This document shows, piece by piece, positions 54,068 through 63,654 of a stretch of 64,000 nucleotides of DNA. Where the stretch lies: NCBI GenBank assembly GCA_014649555.1, contig BMTG01000003.1:310001-374000 (forward strand), read 5' to 3'. Made by a program: the position numbers and the translations under genes. Position 1 is the first letter of the stretch. Each line of letters opens with the position of its first letter. The notes under the pieces were generated by a model that was not told where the DNA came from, ran no database searches, and worked only from the letters and a program-made list of their open reading frames with translations. The DNA is from Streptomyces globisporus (GTDB lineage Bacteria; Actinomycetota; Actinomycetes; Streptomycetales; Streptomycetaceae).

Positions 54068-55795
54068 ATGCTCATCGAGCACTACATCGTCGACGTCCGT
54101 CGTCAGTTCACCGGCGAGAGCCTGACGGGAGCACGACGGCGACTGCACGGACTCCGGGACTGGTCCAAGCCCCTGCCGGCAGCCCACAGCGGAGACCAGG
54201 CACGGCTGGAGGGCCACCTGCTCCAAGCTCTCGGCACGGGCCGAGGGCGTAACCCGCTCGGCGTCACAGAAGTCGTCCCCGGCACCGACCACCTGGTGCT
54301 GCGCCTGGAGTCCGTGGACACGTTCGCCCCGTTGCTGCGCCTGATGCCCTACCGAGACCGCCGCCGATCACGGCACGGGCTCCTCGACCTTCGCGTCTCA
54401 GCCTCACGCCGGGGCATCGAACTGGTTCTGGGCAGGTCCGGTTCCGGGCGCGCTCTGATCGTCGGCCCCCAGGGATGCGATCTCACCACCGCCGTGGACG
54501 ATCACCGGCAGGCGATCGAGAGTATGCAGTACTTGCAGTTGTGGACCAAAGACACGCCACACGACCCGATGCCACGCCCCATGACCAGCCGCCGTCCCCG
54601 GCCGAAGGCACGGCCCATGGATCCCTATGCCGTGCGAGCCGAACTGGCCAGCGCGCTACTGCGGCGCCTGCATCTGTGGAATTCCCTCGTCGCAGGCAGC
54701 AGCGTGACGTTCACCAGTCAGCCCCTCGACTCCGGTCTGCTCTGGACAGTTGAGCGTTGCGTACCACACCACCGGCCCCTGCACGACGACATCGCAACCG
54801 CCCTCGCCGACCCGGTGGCCGGACCAGGACTTCCCCTCGACGCAACCGATCACCCCTGCGACCAAGAGCAATGCGTCCAAAGCTTCGACTCCGGCCGGCT
54901 CACCGTACGGACCATCCGTGGCGAGAACGACCGCCCTGCACGGCCTGCGAGCCGCGCTCGCGCCCATGTCCGCTCAACGTTCCTCCGAGAAGCAAAGCAA
55001 TCGCCGATTGCCGACGACCAGACGCGCGCCGGGCACGTCCTCCAGCTCATCGCCCCTTGGGGAGAAGGACATGCTGGTGCTGCTGATCAGCTCGCCGCCG
55101 CCTGGGCCCGGGAGGGCCTTCACACGCTGATCTTGAGCACGGGCAGCAGCCGGGAAACCCGCAACACCGCGGTGTCGTGGCGGCGAGCGAGACTGACGGG
55201 TGGACGCGGCGCGATGTTCAAGGCGTACTCCAACCTCATCCATCATGATCTCGAAGCCGATATCGCCCGGGCGCGCGGGGTCTTCGACCACATCATCCTG
55301 GTGAAGCGCAACTGGACAGACACCCCCTTGCTCGGCTTCTCTCCGCTGGCCGACGACCACCTCATCGTCGCCGGCGGGCAGTTCCCCAAAACGACCAGGA
55401 CCACCACGGTGCGGGCCGGAGAACTGCGGCGCCGATCGCTTCCCTTGACTCCCACGGAATCTGCCGTGGCCTGGCTACACCATCGCCTGGGAAGGGTTCC
55501 GTTCTCCGACGTGCCTATGACCGGACTGCTCCTCTGGTGCGAACGTGATGAGTCCTGCACGGACGGCTTCGACACTGAGGTCGACGCCGAACTGGCCCGC
55601 CACGGAATGCCCGTCCTGGGCCGACTGCCACAGACTCCACGCTTCAGCCCGGACCGGACCGTTCTGGACCATGTTCCCGACGAGCAGCGAAAGTTCGTGA
55701 TCCAGCAGGCGAACCAGGTCCGCCAATGCCTCGGTCCGGCACACGCGAACGCAACCGCATTCCGTACCGCCCTGCGGGAGTACGCCGACCTCTGA
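54068..55795 (+). CDS. Unknown protein B with degenerate ParA/MinD-like domain
   Basis: A 575-aa soluble protein. Residues 1-300 are homologous to the protein at 51827 (shared TGES motif, PLGVT segment and LRR helix). Residues 310-575 look like a ParA/MinD-type NTPase: HVLQLIAPWGEGHAGAADQL then AAAWAREGLHTLILST occupies the place of the P-loop and following strand, FDHIILVKRNWTDTPLLGFS that of the switch strand, and VDAELARHGMPVLGRLPQTP the late-domain pattern. The Walker A lysines are absent, so ATP hydrolysis is unlikely. ATG 54068 follows AAAGGGAGAGCGTG. An open frame runs back through the IS, which is accidental. Function unknown; a surveillance or partition-like role is only a guess. Confidence 0.75.
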   Translation: MLIEHYIVDVRRQFTGESLTGARRRLHGLRDWSKPLPAAHSGDQARLEGHLLQALGTGRGRNPLGVTEVVPGTDHLVLRLESVDTFAPLLRLMPYRDRRRSRHGLLDLRVSASRRGIELVLGRSGSGRALIVGPQGCDLTTAVDDHRQAIESMQYLQLWTKDTPHDPMPRPMTSRRPRPKARPMDPYAVRAELASALLRRLHLWNSLVAGSSVTFTSQPLDSGLLWTVERCVPHHRPLHDDIATALADPVAGPGLPLDATDHPCDQEQCVQSFDSGRLTVRTIRGENDRPARPASRARAHVRSTFLREAKQSPIADDQTRAGHVLQLIAPWGEGHAGAADQLAAAWAREGLHTLILSTGSSRETRNTAVSWRRARLTGGRGAMFKAYSNLIHHDLEADIARARGVFDHIILVKRNWTDTPLLGFSPLADDHLIVAGGQFPKTTRTTTVRAGELRRRSLPLTPTESAVAWLHHRLGRVPFSDVPMTGLLLWCERDESCTDGFDTEVDAELARHGMPVLGRLPQTPRFSPDRTVLDHVPDEQRKFVIQQANQVRQCLGPAHANATAFRTALREYADL

Positions 55796-56011
55796 GTTGG
55801 CTGTTCAACCCGCACCCCGAATCCCGCAGGCACCCCGAACCACTCTCGGTCAGCGCGCTGTTTCCCCCTGTGCCACGCACAGTAACGGCCGTCAGGTACG
55901 CGGTGCGGAATGGCAGCCGGAGCGCTCGCCGCCGTCTGAAGCGGCCCAGGCCCGAGGGTGCGACGGCGGGACGCACGAGCACTGCGCCGGCGATGGTCGC
56001 GGCGGGAGGTC

Positions 56012-57944
56012 TCAGGCGCTGTCGTCGGCGCGGGGGGTGAGGAGGGTGACCACGTCGGCATCGCCATGGACCCGCTGGGCGTAGTCGATACTGCGGGTCT
56101 GGTCTGAGGCGTAGTTGAGGCGTTCCTGCTGCTTGCGCAGCCGCTCCTCGCAAGCGTCGATGACGGCACCCCAGGTGATGATGCGGATCGTCACCCGCTC
56201 GTCCTTCTTCACATATCCGTCCGGGTGCTGCCACTGCACCTCCTCGCTGATGGAGTTGCCGACCAGCCAGAACTCCCATCGGGTCTGCTCGTCGTGGCGG
56301 TAGCGTTCATCGGTGAGCACGGCGAAGGCGTAGCTGTTGATCTGGGCGACCTCCGCCTCCGAGAGCACGGTGCGGGGCCGCTTCAGCTCGACGACGAGGT
56401 GCTGCCTGGTCTTGCCGGCGCCCGAGACGGCGGACAGCAGGAGGTCGAGCCGGCCGCTGGTGCCGTGGTGGAGCTGGACCCGCTGCTGAGGCACCGTCCT
56501 GCCCTCCAGGCGCGGTACGTGTCGGTTCAGCGCGTTGGTCAGCCCGATCTCAGAGACGGAACGGGTGTACTCGTCTTCGAAGATCCAGAGTTCCTTCTCC
56601 AGCATGCGGTGCAGTTGGTCTTTCTCCCGCAGCGTGTAGCGGGAGTCGAACTCGAACAGCAGTGTCCGCAGCGTGTTCAGAGCATCGATACGGTCCACCG
56701 TTTCAGCGTTCGCGGCGATCAGGTTCGCCAGTGGAGTGCGGTCGACCAGGTCTTCGAGGCGTTCCTTCTGCGGAGCGGACAGCCCGAACAGCTCATCGAG
56801 GACCTTCGGCATCGCGGCGGGCTGCCTGCGCAGCGCCTCACGCAGCAGCACCATCTGCGTACGCCGCGCTCCCCTGGGCCCCTTGAGCTGACGGCTCACC
56901 AGCCCCGCAACCTCGTTGAACGTCTCGCGCTCCGCCACCTCGACCGGCCCCGCCGGCTCACCGCTGTAGGGGTAGACCCCTTCGTCGATCCACTGCTTCA
57001 CCAGCTTCCGGGTCAGCTCGCGCTCCTGATCACGGAAGTACGAACGCAGCCGGGTGCGCGCGGCTTTCACGGTCGCGCCGAGCAAGGAGTCCGCGTGCTC
57101 GAACTCCCCTTCCAGCAAATCGTGGTCGGTGAGGTTAGCGAACCTGTCCCACAGCACATGGGCAGTGAAGTGGAAGTCAGGCGCCTGGATCTGCGCCAAC
57201 ATCGTGACCCGGTGCACACCGACACCGTCACAGATCAACAGCTCCCGTCGCGGCGGGCGGAGCCTCCATTCCACACCCCGCGGTTGATGTGTGGTGGTGC
57301 GGTACTGCGCTCGACCCGGGCGACGTGGTGCAGGGCGAGCCGTTCGAGGAGGAGCTGGACATCGGCCTGGACCACCCGGGGCCGGGGCCGATGCTGCGGA
57401 TACATGGCCAGACGGCTGGTCAGCTCCTCGCGGACACTGTCCGCCGTCAGCCGCTGCTTGCGCTGCGCCTCACCCGTGACCCGGACGGTGGTCCCCGGTG
57501 CCTTCGACGGCACCAGACCGCGCTCATCCACATCGAAGTCGCTGTCCCCGTCCTGGAAGCGGATGACAACCTCCGTACGGCCCTCCACACCGTCCGAGAC
57601 CGACGTCCACGTCGCCGACGACCCGAGAGCCAGCACCCGGAAACGCCCGTAGCCGTGGCGTCCGTGCAACTGCCGGCCGCTTTCGGTCCCCGGCGCCGTG
57701 CGCTTGCCGGATCCGCCCATGCCCTTGAACGCCGACTCCACCGTCGCAGCCGGGATGCCGAGCCCGTTGCCCGCACGACCACGGCCTGAACACCGCCGAA
57801 CTCGTCCAACTCCAGCTCGACGTGCACTTCCGTGGCGTCAGCGTCCAGGCTGTTCCACACCAACTCCTCGACAGCTCCCAGCGGATCCGTGCGACGAGCG
57901 ACCTTGGCAATGAAGTCTGGGCGTACTTCAACAGGAATCCGCAT
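56012..57944 (-). pseudogene. GHKL ATPase-nuclease gene, two frameshifts
   Basis: Originally about a 640-aa protein. The N-terminal GHKL (Hsp90/MORC-type) ATPase starts MRIPVEVRPDFIAKV and has the N-box AVEELVWNSLDADATEVHV. The frame breaks near 57770 inside the D-x-G-x-G box: adding one A would read VVVRDNGLGIP. The second frame gives ESAFKGMGGSGKR and HGYGRFRVLALGS (G2-like loop). It breaks again at about 57260-57330, after which EWRLRPPRRELLICDGVGVH leads into a 400-aa C-terminal part with a PD-(D/E)XK-like signature, SGRLDLLLSAVSG then LVVELKRP. ATPase-nuclease fusions of this build are frequent in defence islands. Two independent breaks suggest loss of function. Confidence 0.7.
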
Positions 57945-58029
57945 AGAGCCAGCATGTCACCCAGGCGCATCCGTCATCTACAGGCAATGCCACGAAGCAC
58001 GCGCCGGCGCTGCCTCCGGGGCTCCGCAC

Positions 58030-58860
58030 TCAGTACGCACCGCAATTCGTGCTCACCAGCCCACGCTCGGCCCTCACCGCCCAACCCGGCAACGGGGCAC
58101 CTCCCTGATAGGCCACATCACGATCTACAAGCAGCCTGAAGGCCGACGTGCAGGCGCGGCCAGACGCCGCCGCGGTCCTGTCGCGCAGTCGAAGGAGAAG
58201 TTCGTCTGTCACCACTGGTGCCGATGAGTCCGTCCTTGCGCTGCTGCGCCGATACTGCGAGGTCATCGGCGTCCGGCGCGAGGACACGTCGCGTACCACC
58301 GGCGAGACAGCCTTCAGCCACGGTCCTGCGCCCTGGTAGGCGAGATCGGCCAGGATGGCAACGCCCTGGCGCTCGCAGATCCCGATGATCCGGTGGGTGC
58401 GGGCGACGGTCAGGTCGTCGGTGCGGCCTGGCAGGACGGGCGAGAGCCACAGCAGCCGGCCGCCGGGGTCGGTGACGACCTGCACGTTCACTCCGTGGCG
58501 GCGGTGCTTGTAGGAGTAGCCGGCGCGGCCGTCGCCGACCCGGTCGCAGTCGGCGAAGGTGCCGTCGAGCAGGACGAAGTCGGGTTCGTGCTCGCGCAGC
58601 GTCTTCAGCAGACCCGGTGCACGTGCGGCGAGCAGGTCGACGACCGCGCTGGTGTAGGCGTGGGCCGTGGACTCGCTGATCCCGAACCCAGCAGCGATCT
58701 TCGCAAGAGTGGTGTGTTCGCGCAGGTACACCAGTGCCACCATCGCGCACTGGGACGGACGGAGCTTGCAGCGGCGGTCGCCCTCACGGGTGATGATCAG
58801 CATGGTGACCCATTTCACGAGTGCATGCGGCAGGTCGAGTGCGGCAGGATGGACGACCAA
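58030..58860 (-). pseudogene. IS5-family (ISL2-like) transposase, degraded end
   Basis: A transposase with [40 protein letters not shown] (helix-turn-helix), [14 protein letters not shown] with the first Asp, and [14 protein letters not shown] and [15 protein letters not shown] with the second. After residue 205 or so the family's ending (T-P-x-E/Q-x-x-x-N-R-x-x-x-x-R-x-x-V-E-R) is scrambled and the catalytic Glu is not found. The element is therefore probably inactive. On its upstream side is an 11-bp perfect inverted repeat (58861-58922) typical of the leader of such elements. Confidence 0.75.
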
Positions 58861-58922
58861 CGAGGCCCCCGAGCAACGTGATTGAGACGTCAGACATCTC
58901 GATCAACAGCCCGGGGGCCTCG
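58861..58922. repeat. 11-bp inverted repeat at IS leader
   Basis: CGAGGCCCCCG (58861-58871) and CGGGGGCCTCG (58912-58922) are perfectly complementary, enclosing 40 bases. They mark the 5' side of the adjacent transposase relic and could be an IS end with a hairpin that blocks read-through into the transposase. Confidence 0.6.
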
Positions 58923-58976
58923 CTCGTTGCGCTTCACGGCCCATCACCCGATCGGTGGCCAACTCGAAGAAGCTCA

Positions 58977-59957
58977 CTATTTGCCGGGGAAAAAGGAGCC
59001 CAGCAACAGCTCTAGGACGATCAAGCCGACACCCGCGACTCCACCAGCAGCCGCGTTCCGATAGATGATCGCCACCACCACCACCGCGGCAGCAATCGCG
59101 GCCGGCTCGGGCATCCCCTGCCGTGCTGCCGCTACGGCGATCGCCGCGACCAGAACGACCGTGAGAGACAAGCGCACGGCATCACCCATCCGATGCGGCT
59201 CTCCGAGGTCCCGTTCATCCAGGAGCGCGCCGAGCCGCCCCGTGGCGTACCGTTCGCTGATCGTCAACGCCATGCGCGCAAGGTCGTGCGCTGCCTTCTG
59301 CGGGTCCTTGTCCAATTCGGCCTCAGCGGCACGCAACGCCCCTACAACCTGGGCCGCGTGGCTTTTCAACGGTCCGTTACGCCGCGACAGGAAGGGGACA
59401 GACCCCCGTGACATCCGAGCGCCTCGTACGCGCATAACTGGAAGTCGAAGGGACAGCGCTCGGAGGTGAGCATCACGACTTCCGGAAGAGCAGCGCACTA
59501 TGTCCGCGCACTGCCCGATCAAGTGCGTCCAGACGGTCACACGCTCGAAGGTGTAGCCACCTGCGCCGCACATCCGGGCGACAGAAGCCAGAAGTGACCA
59601 CAAAGGATATGCCAGCAGCAGCAAGGCAATGGCACCGGCGCCAACGTCACCAACGAGCCAAACAGACAGAGCCTTCGCGTCGCTGTAGTACGGAAACCGC
59701 TCGGCATGTTCGTCTGCTTGCTTCACGTAGATCGACAGCCCCTCGCCGATGACGCGAAGGCAGATGTAGGTGAACAGGCCATACAACACCCACGTTCGTA
59801 CCCGACGTTGGTGATAGCGCCGCAGGGCCACCCGAACCGGACCCGGCACAGGACCAATTCCAAGTACTTCTGCGTCTTCACGCAGCTTCCGTATCGCCTC
59901 ATCCGCCTGCCGCCTATAGCGCGCAGCCAGAGGAGCCCCCCTCCGTCTCATCACCAA
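58977..59957 (-). CDS. Membrane protein of unknown function
   Basis: A 326-aa protein not recognised. N-terminal 45 residues are basic and helical (RYRRQADEAIRKLREDAEVL). TM1 is WVLYGLFTYICLRVIGEGLS, TM2 is LVGDVGAGAIALLLLAYPLW. A 100-residue cytosolic part follows, with AAEAELDKDPQKAAHDLARM, and two C-terminal helices LSLTVVLVAAIAVAAARQG and IAAAVVVVAIIYRNAAAGG with GVGLIVLELLLGSFFPGK. No motif suggests an enzyme or transporter. It starts near 59957 on the minus strand, is not part of an operon and stands between mobile genes. Confidence 0.7.
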   Translation of the reverse strand: MVMRRRGAPLAARYRRQADEAIRKLREDAEVLGIGPVPGPVRVALRRYHQRRVRTWVLYGLFTYICLRVIGEGLSIYVKQADEHAERFPYYSDAKALSVWLVGDVGAGAIALLLLAYPLWSLLASVARMCGAGGYTFERVTVWTHLIGQCADIVRCSSGSRDAHLRALSLRLPVMRVRGARMSRGSVPFLSRRNGPLKSHAAQVVGALRAAEAELDKDPQKAAHDLARMALTISERYATGRLGALLDERDLGEPHRMGDAVRLSLTVVLVAAIAVAAARQGMPEPAAIAAAVVVVAIIYRNAAAGGVAGVGLIVLELLLGSFFPGK

Positions 59958-60450
59958 CCGATCATCCCATCTGGCGAACAGTAGCTTCGACCGTTCTCAA
60001 CACCCCCGTTCGAGCGCCAGTTGGGGAGAAGTGAGCCAACAGCAGCCATGGCGAGGCAGGCGTGATGCTCGAAGCCTCAACCTATCGGGATAGGGGCCTC
60101 GTTGGTCACCTATACAGCCGCACTCGTCCTTGGCTGCAGGCGCAAGCTCCCGCCGCACCAGCGCCCTGCCCGTCGCTCTGGTGCGCCTACGACGCCACGC
60201 CACCCCCGCGTCCGTGGTGTCCGCGTGCCGGATCTTGTGCCTTAACTGCACCACTGGGCGAACCGCCAACGTACGAGCCTGTGTCCGCCGACACAGCAGA
60301 CTTCAGTAGCACACGGAAGACTTCAAGCGGTTCCTCAGTACGGCAGCGAACGCTTCGCACCCAGACACGTTGGACAGGGCGCCCTGGGCTTACAGTCCGT
60401 GGCTCAGAGGAAGAACCAGAGGACCGACAATCAATCAGCCTGGGGGTGGA
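59958..60450. other. Divergent intergenic region
   Basis: 493 bases between divergent genes. No gene, RNA or strong hairpin seen. The GTGGAATGGGGAG context just before 60451 does not give a clear ribosome site. Confidence 0.4.
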
Positions 60451-61470
60451 ATGGGGAGCAGAGATCCGTTCGATGGGGTGCCCTACGACAGAGTGTCTCT
60501 TGGTCGACGCAGCGTTGAGCGCCCTGACGTCACCTTCCGCCCCGTCCGCAACGGGATCGACTACCTTCTCAGCGCAGTGGAGCACTTGACGGCTCGCAGA
60601 CATCGCGACCTCTTCCCTGCCGACCGTGACCTCAAGTACGGAGTCCTGCACCTCCATGCCGCCACAGAGGTCCTGCTCAAAGCGCGGCTTGAGGTTGAGC
60701 ACTGGAGCCTCGTCTTCGCCGACCCCGGGAAGGCGACCCTCGCCAACTTCCAGGCCGGCAGCTTCAACAGCACGACGGTGGACGGTGCCATCGCCCGGCT
60801 ACGTGACATCGCGCAGGTCGAGATCAGCGACAAGACCCGGCAGGCGATCAAGCGGTTGGGGGATACGCGCAACGCGTTCACGCACTACGGCCACTCCGTG
60901 CCCGCTCTTGTTGTGGAATCCCGTTCGGCTGAGGTGCTAGCCTTCTTGATCGAGTTCATTGAGGAGGAGCTGCACGTACCTACCAATGACTTCGACGAGG
61001 AGTTCGACACCTCCATGCGGCGCATCCGGGCCGTCCTGGGCAACATCGATTCCCTTGTCGCAGATCGCATGCGGGACGTAGACGCAGAGCTCAAGGGCGA
61101 ACTCCTGGAAAGCACGATCATGTGCCCGGCGTGTCGGCAGTTCGCTGTACTCGTGGGCAGTGAACCGCGGTGCCGCTTCTGCCTGCAAGCCTGGATGCCC
61201 CGAGACCTGGCCTCTGAGTACGTCGCGCTGGTCACAGGCTCAGACAACGGACAAGTCATCCCGTGCGAGGACTGCGCGTCGGAAAGAGGTGGGGTGGGCG
61301 ACGAGCTCACGCTGGTCTTCCATGTGGCCACCGCAGACAACCCGCAGGACGATTGGAAAGCGTTGTGCTTCCAGTGCGGCACCAAGTACAAGAGGCGCGA
61401 GAGGGTGGTCATCTACGACCATGCCAGCGACGCAGAGCATGCTTCGATCGAACGAACCCCTGATGAGTAG
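60451..61470 (+). CDS. Zinc-ribbon protein with HEPN-like N-domain
   Basis: A 339-aa protein. The N-terminal 170 residues are all-helical (NGIDYLLSAVEHLTARRHRD, KYGVLHLHAATEVLLKARLE, RLGDTRNAFTHYG). They include RNAFTH, close to the R-x4-6-H signature of HEPN RNase domains, though it may be coincidental. Residues 215-245 hold CPACRQFAVLVGSEPRCRFC, and 265-320 hold CEDC...CFQCG: two zinc ribbons. There is no signal or membrane segment. I chose ATG 60451; the frame is open to 60370. HEPN proteins act in toxin or defence systems, which would fit this region, but I give that only moderate weight. Confidence 0.65.
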   Translation: MGSRDPFDGVPYDRVSLGRRSVERPDVTFRPVRNGIDYLLSAVEHLTARRHRDLFPADRDLKYGVLHLHAATEVLLKARLEVEHWSLVFADPGKATLANFQAGSFNSTTVDGAIARLRDIAQVEISDKTRQAIKRLGDTRNAFTHYGHSVPALVVESRSAEVLAFLIEFIEEELHVPTNDFDEEFDTSMRRIRAVLGNIDSLVADRMRDVDAELKGELLESTIMCPACRQFAVLVGSEPRCRFCLQAWMPRDLASEYVALVTGSDNGQVIPCEDCASERGGVGDELTLVFHVATADNPQDDWKALCFQCGTKYKRRERVVIYDHASDAEHASIERTPDE

Positions 61471-61581
61471 CGCTGAGCGGTCGGCCTATCCAGGCCACGC
61501 GTCCGGCGTCCGCGGTGCGCACTCGGGTGGATAGTCTCAGTGCATTGGTGCTGATGAGGCACTCGTTCCGCTGGTGGGCGC

Positions 61582-61870
61582 TTAGGTCGGGGGGCGGACC
61601 GAGGGAATGCCCAGTGAGACGTGGCTCGTGCGGTGGGCAAAGCGGGTGGCGTCGGCGTGCTTTTGGCGTAGTAGCTGGAGGGTGAGATCGATGCCGTCGA
61701 TCTCACCCTTCCCCCCCTCCGTCTCGGCGCGTTCCCGCCGGGCAAGGAGGTCGCGCTCGATCTCTTCCAGCCGCCTGATCATTTCCGGGTTCACCTGTAG
61801 TACGGGGCATCGGATGCAGGCGTGCTCGTGGTTGCACGGACTGCCGTAGGGGCGCCCGCACAGGCCGAGC
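61582..61870 (-). pseudogene. Tyrosine integrase, C-terminal fragment
   Basis: The end of an integrase interrupted by the IS at 61871-63788. It reads LGLCGRPYGSPCNHEHACIR, CPVLQVNPEMIRRLEEIERD and LLARRERAETEGGKGEIDGI, the Cys/His-rich tail that follows the catalytic Tyr in a group of actinomycete integrases. The stop is at 61582. Joined to 63789-64000 after removing the IS and one 9-bp duplication, the frame is continuous (RKVELGLCGRPYGSPC). Confidence 0.85.
61862..61870. repeat. 9-bp target-site duplication, left
   Basis: AGGCCGAGC, identical to 63789-63797, directly adjoining the terminal inverted repeats of the IS256-type element. Confidence 0.9.
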
Positions 61871-61906
61871 GAGCAATTGTCAATTCCTGTGGATCACCGG
61901 GGAGCC

Positions 61907-62404
61907 TCAAGTGGCCCGCAGCCATTGATCGAGGACTGCGAAGTCTTCGTTGGTGAGGCCGCGGGACGACGCGATGCGGTGGAGGAGAGCCGGGGTGGGG
62001 TGGTTGGTGGACACCCAGTCCCGATCGGCGTCGGTGATCTCGTCATCGACCCAGATGAACGGGCGTCCGTCCGCCCATGCCGCCAGGGTTCGGGTCTTCC
62101 AGTGGAGCCCGAACCACTGGTCCTCGCGTTCATGCGCGTCGGAGGGTTCCGGCCAGTGCACGACCGGCAGGGGCGGCAGGCCGAGCCGCGGTGCTATGTC
62201 GGTGTTCGCCGTCTCCTCCCAGGTGGTGGCCCAGACCAGCTCGCACGGCAGTGCCGCGAGCCGGGGTCCAAGGTGCGGGTCGAGCCGCGTCAGGTGCGAA
62301 TCTGTCGCGGTGCCTGACGGCTCGCGCTGCGGGCCGTTACCGAACGGCAGGAGAGGTCCGTCGACGTCCAGGAACAGCAGCGGGCGTTCCTTGGGCTCAC
62401 TCAT
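61907..62404 (-). CDS. HAD-domain protein, IS passenger
   Basis: A 165-aa protein. LLFLDVDGPLLPFG is HAD motif I (D-x-D-G), ATTWEETAN occupies the motif II place (Thr), and FIWVDDEITDADRDWV is motif IV with the acidic pair. WFGLHWKTRTLAAWADG supplies the Lys region. The pattern fits the small HAD domain linked to nucleic-acid end processing (HAD in Swiss-army-knife RNA repair proteins). Its ATG at 62404 overlaps the transposase stop (ATGA), so it is translated only when the transposase is. Both ends lie inside the IS boundaries, so it moves with the element. Why an IS would carry it is unknown. Confidence 0.8.
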   Translation of the reverse strand: MSEPKERPLLFLDVDGPLLPFGNGPQREPSGTATDSHLTRLDPHLGPRLAALPCELVWATTWEETANTDIAPRLGLPPLPVVHWPEPSDAHEREDQWFGLHWKTRTLAAWADGRPFIWVDDEITDADRDWVSTNHPTPALLHRIASSRGLTNEDFAVLDQWLRAT

Positions 62405-63654
62405 GCCGCAGCCTCCTGCTCACGCTCGACCAGCACGCCGCGTTCGAAGCGGGCGCCGTTGCGGACGAGGGCGACAAGGTGGGGTGCAGTGATCGCGCGC
62501 CAGCGGGCCTGGGCGGACTCGGCGAGCTTGAACACCATCGCCAGGGCCGCGGCCGGGCTGCCGGCACCGCGTGTGACCTTGGTCCGCAACTTCACCGTGC
62601 TGAAGGTCGACTCGATCGGATTTGTCGTGCGCAGGTGGACCCAGTGCTCGGCCGGCAAGTCGTAGAACGCCAGGAGTTCGTCGGCATCGTCGGTGATCTT
62701 TTTGACGGCCTTGGGCCACTTGGCGCCGTAGGCGCGTTCGAAGTCTTTCACCGCCTTCTCGGCGTGATCGCGGTCCTCGGCGTTGTAGATCTCCTGCAGC
62801 GCTTTCTTCGCGCCGGGCTGGGCCGATTTCGGCAGGGCATTGACCACGTTCCGGGTTTTGTGAACCCAGCACCTTTGATGTCTGGCCTGCGGAAACAGCT
62901 CGGCCAGGGCCCGCCACAGACCCATGGCTCCGTCGCCGACGACGAGCTCGGGGTCGCGCATGCCGCGCCGGCGGCAGTCCCGCAGGAGGTCGGCCCAGGA
63001 CTCGGTCGACTCGCGCAGGCCCTCGGCGAGCGCGATCAGCTCCTTGCTGCCGTCGGGGCGCACGCCCATGAGGACCAGGACGCAGGAGCGGGCCTGGCCG
63101 AGGCGGACCTTGGGGTGGACGCCGTCGGCCCACACGTACACGTAGTCGGATCCGGACAGGTCCCGGTCCTGGAAGGCGGCGTGATCGTCGCTCCACTGCT
63201 TGGTCAGCCGGGTCACCGTGGCCGGCGAGAGCCCAGCGGCCGAGCCGAGGAGCTGCTCCATCGCGGGCACGAAGTCGCCGGAGGACAGACCGTGCAAGTA
63301 GAGCAGGGGCAGGACCTCGCTGATCTTCGGGGACTTCCGGCACCAGGGGGTAAGAATCTTCGACGAGAACCGCTTGCGCTCGCCCCTCTCGCCATCGACC
63401 CGCTTGTCGTTCACCCGCGGCGCCTTCACCGCAATCGGCCCGGCGGCGGTGGCCACCGTCCGCTCGCGGTGGTGGCCGTTGCGGACCACCAGACGGCGAC
63501 CGGCCTCGTCCCGCTCGCCCGCCAACTCAGCTATGTACTGGTTGACCTCGGCTTCCAGGGCCGCAGCGAGCATCCGACGGGCTCCCTCGCGGATGATGTC
63601 GTCCATCAGGGAGCCGCTCTGGGTGGTGCCGTTCTCGTTGACTACGCTCAGCAC
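62401..63654 (-). CDS. IS256-family transposase
   Basis: A full-length 417-aa DDE transposase of the IS256/Mutator-like family. GSLMDDIIREGARRMLAAAL is the family N-terminus. DDE residues lie in YVYVWADGVHPKVRLG (first Asp), ELVVGDGAMGLWRAL (second Asp) and TTNPIESTFSTVKLR (Glu). C/H positions CWVHKTRNVVNALPKSAQP are as expected. The GTG start at 63654 is 113 bp inside the right inverted repeat. No frameshift or stop is seen, so the element could be active. Confidence 0.95.
   Translation of the reverse strand: MLSVVNENGTTQSGSLMDDIIREGARRMLAAALEAEVNQYIAELAGERDEAGRRLVVRNGHHRERTVATAAGPIAVKAPRVNDKRVDGERGERKRFSSKILTPWCRKSPKISEVLPLLYLHGLSSGDFVPAMEQLLGSAAGLSPATVTRLTKQWSDDHAAFQDRDLSGSDYVYVWADGVHPKVRLGQARSCVLVLMGVRPDGSKELIALAEGLRESTESWADLLRDCRRRGMRDPELVVGDGAMGLWRALAELFPQARHQRCWVHKTRNVVNALPKSAQPGAKKALQEIYNAEDRDHAEKAVKDFERAYGAKWPKAVKKITDDADELLAFYDLPAEHWVHLRTTNPIESTFSTVKLRTKVTRGAGSPAAALAMVFKLAESAQARWRAITAPHLVALVRNGARFERGVLVEREQEAAA

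Noticed and set aside
52925-55795. A single 956-residue open frame covering the IS and protein B
   Set aside because: The first part is IS5 transposase, the middle is non-coding in that frame, and protein B has its own ATG and ribosome site at 54068. The fusion is accidental at this GC content.
56225-57652. 475-residue open frame on the plus strand
   Set aside because: It is antisense to the GHKL-nuclease gene, whose motifs are clear on the minus strand.
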